Positions 33,771-43,100 of a DNA stretch of 49,790 nucleotides are shown here, one piece after another. Under the pieces are notes generated by a model. That model saw only the letters and a program-made list of their open reading frames with translations. It had not been told where the DNA came from and did no database searches. Every line of letters begins with the position of its first letter. Within the stretch, counting starts at the first letter, position 1. Position numbers and translations under genes: made by a program. Source of the DNA: Candidatus Anaerotignum merdipullorum (GTDB lineage: Bacteria; Bacillota; Clostridia; Lachnospirales; Anaerotignaceae); NCBI GenBank assembly GCA_019115165.1, contig DXEB01000045.1:1-49790 (forward strand), given 5' to 3'.

Positions 33771-34382
33771 ATGCAAAAAAAGTTGACACGAAAAGAGCAG
33801 GCGCAGATTACCAAGCGAAATTTATATGATGCGGCAATTGCATTGATAGAACGTAAGGGATTTGAAAATGTTTCAATTGAAGATATTACAACAGCTGCGA
33901 ATACAGCAAAAGGTACATTTTATTTATATTTTAAGTCAAAGCAGGACTTGATTTATCATACGATTGCATTGTACGACGAAATTGCGGAGCGGGCATATGA
34001 AGGCGTAAAAGAATTGGAAACGTTTCAGGAACAGCTGCAAACATATCTGATGCTTTTGAATCAAGATGTTGCAAAAATTGGAGATAATATCTTAAATGCA
34101 TTAATGGTGCAGAACTTATTGGAAGAGAAAAAGTTTATTACCGTAGAGACGAGGGCAATTTATCGGGCGCTGAGAAAGATCATACAACGGGGGTTTGATA
34201 CGGGCGAACTTTCACAAGCTCATCATATGGATGAATATTTGGAGATGATTATTATTTTTATACAAGGATTGGATTATTATTGGTGTAATGCTGCGAAAGA
34301 ATTTGATTATGTTTTTGCTACCCGAAGAGAAGCGGAAATCTTCGCCAAGGGGCTGGTTGCGATTTATCGAAAACGGGATTAA
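33771..34382 (+). CDS. TetR/AcrR-family regulator
   Basis: A 203-residue TetR-type repressor. The N-terminal DNA-binding domain reads TKRNLYDAAIALIERKGFEN, then VSIEDITTAANTAKGTFYLY and FKSKQDLIYHTI, about residues 12-65. The helical C-terminal domain is variable, as usual for ligand binding. CGGGGGATAGAG precedes the ATG. It has its own promoter and terminator and stands directly before the racemase-BrnQ-opine dehydrogenase genes, which it may control. The ligand is unknown. Confidence 0.9.
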   Translation: MQKKLTRKEQAQITKRNLYDAAIALIERKGFENVSIEDITTAANTAKGTFYLYFKSKQDLIYHTIALYDEIAERAYEGVKELETFQEQLQTYLMLLNQDVAKIGDNILNALMVQNLLEEKKFITVETRAIYRALRKIIQRGFDTGELSQAHHMDEYLEMIIIFIQGLDYYWCNAAKEFDYVFATRREAEIFAKGLVAIYRKRD

Positions 34383-34383
34383 G

Positions 34384-34422
34384 AAAAAAGGAATTCGAAT
34401 TTATCAATCGAATTCCTTTTTT
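34384..34422 (+). terminator. Terminator after the second TetR gene
   Basis: A perfect 15-bp stem, A6-GGAATTCGA (34384-34398) and TCGAATTCC-T6 (34408-34422), directly after the stop codon. It can work in both directions. Confidence 0.9.
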
Positions 34423-34537
34423 GTGGGAAATAGAAATACAGCGTATGTATGAGAGTATGTAGATAGCTGATAAAGTCATTTTATTCTGTGAAGGATGACC
34501 AAAGCGGATGGAATGCAGAATATGGACGGAATGCATA

Positions 34538-34565
34538 TTGACAAAGAATAGAAAAGTATTATACA
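34538..34565 (+). promoter_or_regulatory. Promoter of the racemase-like gene
   Basis: TTGACA (34538-34543), 16 bases, TATACA (34560-34565), about 87 bases before the start codon. Confidence 0.6.
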
Positions 34566-34651
34566 GTATGATTAGAACCAGAGTCAGTGAAATGGATTCA
34601 TCCATAAAAGAGAAGAGGGTATTATTTTAGAAAAAAGTTGGAGGTGCAAAT

Positions 34652-35419
34652 ATGGGAAATGGATACTCATCGATTCGGAAAGAAGCGGATATTCGAAAGA
34701 AATATACCGTACCGGATTTGCGTTATGTGGCGGGGCATTCTATTGGAATTATTGCGGTGGACTTGAAATATCCAAAGTTGCCGGGAAATGTTGTAAATGC
34801 AACCACATATCGTTTTCCGGTGCTATATAAAAAGGTAACATTTCAGATTGAACAGTTGTTTACAGGAGATCCGGCGCTGAAAGAAATGATTATTGACGCA
34901 GCGAAGGAATTGGAAAAAGAAGGTGTCCGCGCAGTGGTTGGTGCATGTGGATTTTTTGCAAACTTCCAGAAAGAGGTAGCGGATGCTTTGGAAATCCCGG
35001 CTTTTTTATCCAGCATGGTACAACTTCCGATGATTAAGACTGGTTTAAAGAGTGGAAAGAAAATCGGAATTATCACAGCCTCTGGAAATGACATTACAGA
35101 CCAGATGCTGATCCAGATGGGTGTACAGCCAGAGGACTGTTATATTGAAGATATCGGCAGTCTGGAAGGCTTTAAAACCATTCGGTATGAATATCCTTAT
35201 TTGGATAACGAAAGTATTGCCGATACGGTAGTTGGTGCAGCAGAAAAGCTGGTGCGGGAGCATGATGACGTTGGAGCGATTTTGCTGGAATGCAGCGATA
35301 TTCCTCCGTATGCATATATGGTACAGGATGCTGTCAATCTGCCGGTATTTGATTTTATCACAATGATTAACTGGGCACACCAGGCAACAACGCAGCAGCC
35401 CTATCTAGGATATTTCTAA
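34652..35419 (+). CDS. Asp/Glu racemase-superfamily enzyme
   Basis: A 255-residue protein of the aspartate/glutamate/hydantoin racemase superfamily, which also includes maleate isomerase and arylmalonate decarboxylase. The two catalytic cysteine positions are kept: Cys in VVGACGFFANFQ (about residue 94) and Cys in AILLECSDIPPYAY (about residue 213), so a two-base racemase or isomerase mechanism is possible. Other segments are SIGIIAVDLKYPKLPGNVVN and KIGIITASGNDITDQM. GGAGGTGC precedes the ATG. The neighbours are a BrnQ transporter and an opine-type dehydrogenase, favouring an amino-acid-like substrate. It is clearly not the small wall-synthesis MurI by sequence. Confidence 0.8.
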   Translation: MGNGYSSIRKEADIRKKYTVPDLRYVAGHSIGIIAVDLKYPKLPGNVVNATTYRFPVLYKKVTFQIEQLFTGDPALKEMIIDAAKELEKEGVRAVVGACGFFANFQKEVADALEIPAFLSSMVQLPMIKTGLKSGKKIGIITASGNDITDQMLIQMGVQPEDCYIEDIGSLEGFKTIRYEYPYLDNESIADTVVGAAEKLVREHDDVGAILLECSDIPPYAYMVQDAVNLPVFDFITMINWAHQATTQQPYLGYF

Positions 35420-35458
35420 TCAGTGGATACAAAGGGTTGCAGAATGGGAGGGAGACGT

Positions 35459-36724
35459 ATGGAACCGGCGAAACGCAAGTATGATTTTATTGTCATTGGA
35501 TTAGCGGTTTTTGCAATGTTTTTTGGGGCAGGCAGTTTGATTTTCCCGCCGTATTTGGGGATGACATCTGGAAATGACTGGTTTTTGGGCTTTTTATGTT
35601 TTTTCTTTACAGATGTTGGTTTGGCTTTTGTCACAGTAGTGGCGATGATCCGAGGCACAGGGAAAATGAGTGGAATGACAGGCGTGATTGGAAAAGTTCC
35701 GTCTGTGATCATCAATACGGTGGTTCTCGTTTGTGTAGGGCCATTATTTATCGTGCCAAGAAGTGCGGCGACAACTTTTGAGATGGCGATCGTTCCTCTT
35801 CCGATTTCCTTCCATAGTTTGATTTTTTCTGTTCTCTTTTTTACGATTGTTTGGATTTTAGCCATTCGGCGTTCTCGGTTGGTGGATGTGATCGGAAAAT
35901 ATTTAACGCCGGTTATGCTTGTGGCATTGTTAATCCTGATTATTGTCGGTGTCCTGTATCCTCTTGGAAGGGCAGCGGAACCCACCTCGTCTTCTGTAGT
36001 AAAGGACGGGATTATTGCCGGCTATCAGGCGATGGACGTTTTGGGCGCATTAACGGTTGCGATTGTCGTCATGGCAAATGTAACTAGCCGTGGGTATACG
36101 GAGAAAAAAGAACGTGTTGGGATTACGGCGAAAGCATGTGTTGTTGCCGGAGGAATGTTGTTTCTTGTCTATTGCGGACTGACGTACTTGGGTGCATCCG
36201 TTTCTCAATTTTATCATGTAAATACTGTGAATCAGGCAAGTTTGATTGTTGCGATTACCAATGATTTATTTGGTTTCTATGGAACACTGTTATTAGGCAT
36301 TATCGTTGCCCTGGCATCTTTGACAACAGCAGTTGGAGTTGCTTCTGCCGTTGCGGCATACTTTGAGACGTTGTTTGGCGGAAAAGTCTCTTATTCTGTA
36401 TTGATTACAATCGTTATTTTGTTCAGTACCGTTGTATCCAATTTTGGTTTGACGACAATTATTCGTTTTGCTGAACCGGTACTTTCATTGGTTTATCCGG
36501 TGATTATTGTTTTGATTGTATTATCTTTTTTACAAGATAAAATCAAAAATCCAAGAGTATATCAGTTAGCGACGTTATTTGCATTGCTTACTAGTTTCTG
36601 TTCCGTAGGTGGTATGCCGTTTGTGAATGAAATGCCGTTGGCAGCATATGGCTTTGAATGGATTCTGCCAGCAGTTGCCGGCGGGTTGATTGGTGTATGT
36701 ATTCCATCCAAACGGAAGATTTGA
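35459..36724 (+). CDS. brnQ: LIVCS-family branched-chain amino acid transporter BrnQ-type
   Basis: A 421-residue membrane protein with about 12 hydrophobic segments. The start region FIVIGLAVFAMFFGAGSLIF followed by PPYLGMTSGNDWF is the signature of the LIVCS (BrnQ) family of cation-coupled leucine/isoleucine/valine importers. Further features are LCFFFTDVGLAFVTVVA, TEKKERVGITAKACVVAGG and a glycine/proline-rich C-terminal half. ATG 35459 follows GGGAGGGAGACG; the frame is open from 35423. The spacing of 39 bases after the racemase gene suggests cotranscription. Members may carry related small amino acids, so the true substrate may not be branched. Confidence 0.9.
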   Translation: MEPAKRKYDFIVIGLAVFAMFFGAGSLIFPPYLGMTSGNDWFLGFLCFFFTDVGLAFVTVVAMIRGTGKMSGMTGVIGKVPSVIINTVVLVCVGPLFIVPRSAATTFEMAIVPLPISFHSLIFSVLFFTIVWILAIRRSRLVDVIGKYLTPVMLVALLILIIVGVLYPLGRAAEPTSSSVVKDGIIAGYQAMDVLGALTVAIVVMANVTSRGYTEKKERVGITAKACVVAGGMLFLVYCGLTYLGASVSQFYHVNTVNQASLIVAITNDLFGFYGTLLLGIIVALASLTTAVGVASAVAAYFETLFGGKVSYSVLITIVILFSTVVSNFGLTTIIRFAEPVLSLVYPVIIVLIVLSFLQDKIKNPRVYQLATLFALLTSFCSVGGMPFVNEMPLAAYGFEWILPAVAGGLIGVCIPSKRKI

Positions 36725-36766
36725 ATCGGCATTGCGTTTGGAAGAACGGGAAACCGAAAAAATCTA

Positions 36767-36794
36767 TTGACAAATATGATTTGCCGTCTATAAT
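36767..36794 (+). promoter_or_regulatory. Promoter of the opine-type dehydrogenase gene
   Basis: TTGACA (36767-36772), 16 bases, TATAAT (36789-36794), about 120 bases before the ATG. The dehydrogenase can thus be expressed apart from brnQ. Confidence 0.75.
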
Positions 36795-36917
36795 GGAATT
36801 AAATGAATGGTAGTCAGTGAAATAGAGTCAATTTGTTGCAGCAAAAGCGAATTGACAAAGCATAAGAAGTGATTTCGGGTCAGTATCAACGGCGTTGGAC
36901 ACCAATAAGGAGGAAAG

Positions 36918-38138
36918 ATGATGAAAGATTTAAGTTATTTAGAAGGAAAACCGATTGCTGTTTTGGGTGCGGGAGGCATCGGCAAAGCGATGGCAGCAGA
37001 TTGTGTATTGGCGGGACAGGAAGTGATTCTGTGTGATTTGGAGCCGTTTGCTTCAACATCTCTGAGCAATCTGAAAAATGGTTTTCGCTTTCATGGAAAT
37101 CAAACAAATAAATTCGGATTTTTCCGGGAAGGTGTGGCAAAGTTTGATAAAATCACCACATCTGTTGCGGAAGCGGTAAAAGATGCAGAGATTATTATTG
37201 TAGCACTTCCTGCAGTTGGACATAAACTGTTTTTCCGGGAGCTGATTCCGCATCTAAGAGATGGGCAGATTATTCATATTTTCCCAGATAACTATGGTAC
37301 CCTGGTATTACGCAAAATGATGCGGGAAATGGGATGTGACAAGAAGGTTGTTGTTGGAGGATGGTCTAGTGCGCCTTATGGCAGCCGAATTGAATCGGAA
37401 GGTCCGTTTATGCTGCCCAGTACTAGAATCATTTATCGGGCGATTACACTGAGAGGCGCAGCTTTGCCGATGACAGATCAGGAAGTATTTTTGGAAAGTG
37501 TGAAATATATTGGTGCAATGGATGCCATTACAACCGGTTTGGGTCCTGTAGGCGGCAATACAGTAATGGATACCGGATTCAGCAACGTGAATCCAATTTT
37601 GCATTGCCCCGGTGTGATTTTAGGTGTTGGTGCATTAGAGAACTATGGACTGATTTATGGAGACAATAAATATGATTTTTCGATTTATTGCCATGTATAC
37701 AGCCCGACGGTTTCCAAAGTGCAGTATGCTGTATATCAGGAGGAATGCAGGATTGCAGAAGCCATGGGTGTTGGGATTCAGCCTTTTGAAAAAGAAGAGT
37801 TTTTCTCCAGATCCAATATTTTGGGTAGCGAATATATGGGAGAAGGTATGCATGTACCTTACGATGAAGTATATGAAATGGCGCTGGGTACCGGTCCGTT
37901 CTCTGTAAATCATAGATATATGACAGAAGATATTCCCATTGGATGCCATGTGTTCCATGAATTAGGGAAAAAATATGGTGTGGCAACTCCGGTGATTGAT
38001 TCGATGATTCACATGGCAAATGCGATGTTGGATCGGGATTTCTTTGCAGAAGGATTGACACTGGAAGAATTGGGTATTGCGCATATGACAAAAGAGGAAT
38101 TGTTGAACTATTTGAATAATGGCGTGTATACTGCTTAA
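36918..38138 (+). CDS. Octopine/nopaline dehydrogenase-family enzyme
   Basis: A 406-residue NAD(P)-dependent dehydrogenase. The N-terminal Rossmann fold has IAVLGAGGIGKAMAADCVLA. The C-terminal octopine-dehydrogenase domain contains GPVGGNTVMDTGFSNVNPIL, HCPGVILGVGALENYGLIYG, and MTEDIPIGCHVFHELGKKYG. The HCPG motif has the His expected for catalysis in this family. Such enzymes join or split an amino acid and a 2-oxo acid at a secondary amine. The direction here is unknown: it may break down an opine or dispose of pyruvate and NADH. AAGGAGG precedes two adjacent ATG codons (36918 and 36921). Confidence 0.88.
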   Translation: MMKDLSYLEGKPIAVLGAGGIGKAMAADCVLAGQEVILCDLEPFASTSLSNLKNGFRFHGNQTNKFGFFREGVAKFDKITTSVAEAVKDAEIIIVALPAVGHKLFFRELIPHLRDGQIIHIFPDNYGTLVLRKMMREMGCDKKVVVGGWSSAPYGSRIESEGPFMLPSTRIIYRAITLRGAALPMTDQEVFLESVKYIGAMDAITTGLGPVGGNTVMDTGFSNVNPILHCPGVILGVGALENYGLIYGDNKYDFSIYCHVYSPTVSKVQYAVYQEECRIAEAMGVGIQPFEKEEFFSRSNILGSEYMGEGMHVPYDEVYEMALGTGPFSVNHRYMTEDIPIGCHVFHELGKKYGVATPVIDSMIHMANAMLDRDFFAEGLTLEELGIAHMTKEELLNYLNNGVYTA

Positions 38139-38175
38139 GGGAATGGCAAAATAGTGAAAATTTGACAGTTGACTG

Positions 38176-38212
38176 AAAAAGCTGAACAGCTGGAATGCTG
38201 TTCGGCTTTTTT
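38176..38212 (+). terminator. Terminator of the opine-type dehydrogenase gene
   Basis: A5-GCTGAACAGC (38176-38190) and GCTGTTCGGC-T6 (from 38197), with one G-T pair, 38 bases past the stop. Confidence 0.85.
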
Positions 38213-38390
38213 GCTTGTTATGGAGAAGCATGATTGGAAGAGGAATGAAGTTACGGAAGTATGTTCGGAACGATAACGAAGTGGCTGCGTTATCATTGAT
38301 ACCTAGCTAATAGTTGTAGAAAAGTTACAAGTAGTATGATTGACAGGAATTGTTTCAGAAGATATTAGGAAACAGTTCCTGTTTTTTTTG
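38213..38390 (+). ncRNA. Candidate small structured RNA with its own terminator
   Basis: Between two terminators there is no gene but three hairpins in a row. They are GATAACG/CGTTATC (38272-38278, 38288-38294), TTGTA/TACAA (38314-38330), and a 13-bp stem CAGGAATTGTTTC/GAAACAGTTCCTG (38344-38356, 38369-38381) followed by eight T. The last is a strong terminator without a protein gene to serve. No clear promoter was found, so a decayed gene is the alternative. Confidence 0.35.
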
Positions 38391-39091
38391 TAAAGCGGTT
38401 TATTTGAATGGATTTCGCTCGATGTCTTAGATGATTTGGTGTTCTAAAAAAAATCCAGATATTGTTAGGTTGAATCAACAACAAAAATGTATAGAAAAGA
38501 TGAGAAAGGAACATTGCTGCGTATGATATCGGAGAATGTTTTTTCTGTGAATTGAGATATATGGTTTGAGCATGATTTTCATGAGAATACGATATAGCAT
38601 TTGATAATGCTGATGCAGAGAGAGGAAGTTGGATGAGATACCGTGCTTTCGCAATATGAAAAGAGGGGAATGGAAAAGCGTCAAGGCGGTTCCATGGAAA
38701 GCTCTGACAGAAATGAAAAAGTTACTGTATTTAATAGGTAGAAACTCCTTTTGAAAAGCAAAATAGGATAGATTACTTATGTAACAGCATTTGATTAAGA
38801 GGATCCGGTTCAATGGGATAAAAAATACTTGGATATCTGGAAAAGAGCAAAGGATAAAGGCAATGGCAAGAAAAGAATGATCAAATATCACTCTTGTATA
38901 TAAAAATTTATATACAGGAAAATTGAGGATATATTGGGAAATAATACTAAATATGTCTGAATGCTGCCGATTACGGCGGATTACTTCCTTTTTGATGCTG
39001 TTTTTTGTATGTTAACAGAAAAAGAAAGCTTAGGTGCTGTATTGCAAGACGCTATCTTTTATGATGGCGACAACAAAAAGGAGCGATTTGT
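38391..39091. other. Intergenic stretch, possibly decayed coding sequence
   Basis: No intact gene. One plus-strand frame from about 38489 reads MYRKDEKGTLLRMISENVFS, then is broken by at least six stops, and near 38800 reads EDPVQWDKKYLDIWKRAKDK. This could be a remnant, but no family is recognised. Confidence 0.3.
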
Positions 39092-39808
39092 ATGTATCAA
39101 ATTACAGTATGTGGAAACAGAAAAGCATTTTTTCAGCAGATAGAATCGATACTAAGGAAGTTGCTGGAGAAAAAGCAGATACTGTATCAAGTGACCAATG
39201 TGGGAATGGAACGTTGGGAAAGCGGGCAAAGTTTCGGCAAAGAACAGGCATTATACATTGTGGAAGTGGTATGGGAGGACAATAAAATGGGTCTGGCTTT
39301 TGCACAGGAGATCAGGCAGAAAAATCCAACTGCTCAGTTGATTTTGTTGGCAGATACAGCGGAATTTTGGGAATGGGGATATGCTCTGCATGCGATTACT
39401 TATTTGCTTTATCCGATACAGACCAATAAGTTGGAAGATGCGATTTTATATAGTCTAGAAAATGCCAATCTGAGGGATTACAAAATTACAGTAAAGGACA
39501 GCAGCGGAAGCATGCGCAGTATTTTACAGGAAACAATTTTGTATATTGAAATCATCAACCGAGATATCACCATCCACTTAAAGGGGGGCGTACAGGTCTA
39601 TTGCCGCGGCACATTGAATCGACTAGAGGAAAAACTAAGTAAGCATTTTTTGCGATGTCACAGTAGTTTTGTGGTCAATATGGAATATATTCGCAGTTAT
39701 CGGCGGTATGAGTTTTTATTGATGGATGGCAGCAAAGTGCGTATCAGCAAACAAAACTATAATAAAAGCGTCAAAGCATATCAGCAATACCAAGGGGATC
39801 GGATGTAA
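39092..39808 (+). CDS. LytTR-type response regulator with a degenerate receiver domain
   Basis: A 238-residue regulator. The C-terminal LytTR DNA-binding domain (about 135-235) is intact: ILYIEIINRDITIHLKGGVQ, LEEKLSKHFLRCHSSFVVNM, EYIRSYRRYEFLLMDGSKVR then ISKQNYNKSV. The N-terminal 120 residues have a receiver-like pattern, but the acidic pair after strand 1 is missing (TVCGNRKAF), the phospho-acceptor region reads IVEVVWEDNKMG without a clear Asp at the site, and the conserved Lys of the KP motif is Tyr (YLLYPI). Control by phosphorylation is therefore unlikely. AAAGGAGCG precedes the ATG. No histidine kinase is adjacent; the giant surface-protein gene follows by 363 bases and is the obvious target candidate. 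Confidence 0.85.
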   Translation: MYQITVCGNRKAFFQQIESILRKLLEKKQILYQVTNVGMERWESGQSFGKEQALYIVEVVWEDNKMGLAFAQEIRQKNPTAQLILLADTAEFWEWGYALHAITYLLYPIQTNKLEDAILYSLENANLRDYKITVKDSSGSMRSILQETILYIEIINRDITIHLKGGVQVYCRGTLNRLEEKLSKHFLRCHSSFVVNMEYIRSYRRYEFLLMDGSKVRISKQNYNKSVKAYQQYQGDRM

Positions 39809-40171
39809 AATTCCTGATTATGTATAAACCATGCTGATTAGGTACAGTTTATTTCGCGAATAGGAAAATTGTGGTATGTTTAATGTGTAAATTCGGATTA
39901 TTTTAAGATAGGCAAAGTATGTGCAGGAGCGGAAAAATTCATACAAAATATATATTTTGATATATTTCTTGTGTGAATTCTGGACAATATTACTAGGATT
40001 GTCATATTCCCGCCTATAGACATCGTTGAGAAGCCAAGTCAATAATCTGTGTTTATATTGCTTTTCAAAATGCGCTGGCATATTCATGAAAAGTGAAAAT
40101 AAAGAGAGGGAGGAATGCGGAAGAAATTTTTTGTTTGCGACAAAATATTAAAGGAAAGGAGTTAGAGAAAG
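39809..40171. other. Leader region of the giant surface-protein gene
   Basis: No gene is seen in 363 bases. It is AT-rich and should hold the promoter of the following gene and any LytTR sites; a TACAGTTTAT at 39843-39852 is one LytTR-like half-site, without a clear partner at the usual spacing. A 16-base sequence at 39907-39922 recurs near 49356 with one change. Confidence 0.4.
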
Positions 40172-43100
40172 ATGGTGAAAAAACGTTTTTTAAGCGTCCT
40201 GATGACCATTGCAATGGTTGTGACCATGTTGCCGGCAACGGCATGGGCTGCTGACCCCACAGGCTCTTACAAACTGTATTTTGTAGAGCAAGGGGAGAGT
40301 GTGACAACTTCTAATAAAGCAGATGAAGAAGGCACATTTGCTCTGAATGGCGCAAAAAAAGTCAGCCAGATTACAGGCAGCTTGCCAGACGAAAGCCAAA
40401 TTTTGGAAGCGCTGGAATTGTCAGGCGACACGGATGCTTATGTTTTTAGTCCTTGGATCAAAGAATGGGATGCCAACAAAGCAAAAAACATTGAAGCGGA
40501 GGACGTAGCTGGTTTGAAACTTTCTAGCGATAAATTACCTTCCAGCAATGTAGTGATGTATCGCTTTGTGACAACAAATCCTGATGCAGTGCAGGAGGAC
40601 GTAGGGAGAAGCGCAGAATTCATCCCTGTATTGGTAGAGCAGGGTGAAACAGCAACTTCTGATGATTGGGGAGAAGCAGCAGGTATCTCTGTAACGCTGG
40701 ACGAAACAGATGCACTGGTGGAAGATGTGCTGGATGATATCCCTGATAAGGCAGATTTGCTGAAAACAGTAGGTTTGGATGATGCAAATCCGGATGATTA
40801 CCGATTCAGCGGATTGGTAAAACCGTATGATTTGAATAATACCTATAAAAACGGTATTGCATCTGATGCGGTAGATGAAGATTTGACTTCCAGACTTAAC
40901 AGTAAAATGGCAGCAGCAGATGCAGATGTGATATTCTATATCTTCATCACGCCGAAACCGGTAGCTACCTTTACATTGGAAGTTTATACTGCTTTGGGAC
41001 AAACGACCCCGACAGAAATAACGGTGGCAGTACCGGATGGAACGACTTATGGTGAAGTCAAACAGCAGATACTAACTAGGGATGGGCTGTTGACCTTGCT
41101 GCAGGAAAATGGTATATTTGAAGACCTCAATGCAAATGAAATCAGCTGGGATGGCAGCTTCTATGCAGATGGCAGTTGGGACAGCAAGATTGGTTTTTCA
41201 GGTGATGAGGATTGGATCGATGCGACAAATAATGGTCAGTCGAATGGCCAGAATCCGGTAAGCAGCGAGGGTGTACTGGAAATTCTGGTAACCAGTATTT
41301 ATACCACCTATGGAGTAACGTTCCAATTGACAGATGCAGCGGGTATTGTATTGGCTTCTTTGCAGAAAACGACTGAAAATCAGAGAACACAGGTAACAGA
41401 ACTGGTACCGGATGTGAACGGTGCGGATAAAGAGGCAATCTATCAAGCGTTGGTAGATAGTAGCTATTGGACAGAATCTGTTCCGACCGTAGATATGGTT
41501 GTTTTTGCAATAGATGAAACCGGCTGGTTGGGTGGTAGCAATGATCCATATGATTTGAGCACACCGGCAATATCTGCAGATGGCGATACGCTGAAAGCGA
41601 CATTGCTTGTAACAGAATTGGTTGCTGTTACGATTGACGATGCGGAAGACTATGCCTTGAATACGATTCCAGAGGGGACGACAGTAGATGCGTTGGCGGA
41701 CAGGCTGGAAGAAATGGGTGATCCCACTCAGGAAGGCAAAACCTTTGCGGGCTGGATGGTGACAAGTCTGAATGGCAGAACTTATGCAGCACCACAACCT
41801 TTGGCAACTGTTGTTGATGTGAGTGGTGACGCTGTGATCACTGCAATCACCCTGAAGGCAACATGGGAAGATGCAACAACTCCAGAAGATCCAACAGATC
41901 CTGAAGTAACCTATGTTTCTCCTACTTACTATGTGCAGTATGAGAACGAAACAAAATCCTTTGTACAGACCGTAGAAGAAGGCACCACTTATACAGAGGC
42001 TGCTCCTACGGAAGAAGCCATCAGAGATGCATTTGGCATTGCAGAAGATGCAGTTATTCATGTGGATGGCTGGTATGGTCAGAGTGCATGGGAAAGCGGC
42101 AATAGAGGCGAAGAATACTATTATGCAGGTATGAACGACGCGGCTGCAACTGCTGGCGTATTGTTTGCAGATGTAACTGCGGAAGCAGCTGCACCGGAAA
42201 CGGTGACGGTTACCTATAACGTACGGTATAATGGGAATATTACACCGATTGAAAAACAGGTGGCAGTAGACAGCAATTATGAAAGTGCAGTTCCAACAGA
42301 TGCTGAAATTCTGGCATTGTTCTCTATCGTAGGAGATGCCAGTGTTACAGTAAATGGCTGGTATGGTCAGAGAGCATGGAACAGCGGCAATCTGACGGAA
42401 GAAAATCGTTATGACCTGAGTGAAACGGTTGTAGATGGCGGCATACTGTATGCGGATGTTACCATCACAGAAGAACAGCCGGAACCTCCTATTGTGGAAA
42501 AAGTTGTAACCTATTATCTGTATCTGGGTGATAACAGAGTAGATTCTGTTGCAAGCGTAGTGAGCACAACAAGCAATGCAGATGCAACCTATGCAGATAT
42601 GATCAGCCAGGATCAGGTAGTAGCCGCATTGCGTGATGCTGGTTTGCTGAATGACTATGTAGATCCGCTGGTAACCGTTGGCGATTGGCAGTGCAATGAA
42701 GATTGGGCGGCAAACAACGGTACAGCATGGGATATGAGTCAAGTGGCGGTTGTTCAAGGTGGTGTGCTGCATGCGCAGGTAACCATTGCAGAACAGGCGG
42801 AACCCGCAACATACCATGTGGATTATCATGTATATGTAGGCGATAACTATGTAACTATTCCGGTAGATGTTCTGGTTGCAGATGGAAAAACGTGGGCAAA
42901 TGCAGCGCCTAGTGTAGAAGATATTACAACTGCACTGAAAGATGCAGGACTCATGACAGATCAGGATACTTTGACGCTGGGCAACTGGCAGAATGAAGGT
43001 ACTTGGACTGCAAACAACGGAGAAGGCGAAGCGTGGACAGGTCTGGGTGAAGTCATTGCCACCAATGGTTGGCTGTATGCACGTGCAACGGTAGCACCTA

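Noticed and set aside
39843..39852. LytTR binding site ahead of the giant gene
   Set aside because: Only one half-like TACAGTTTAT is seen; no second repeat at the expected 12-13 base spacing.
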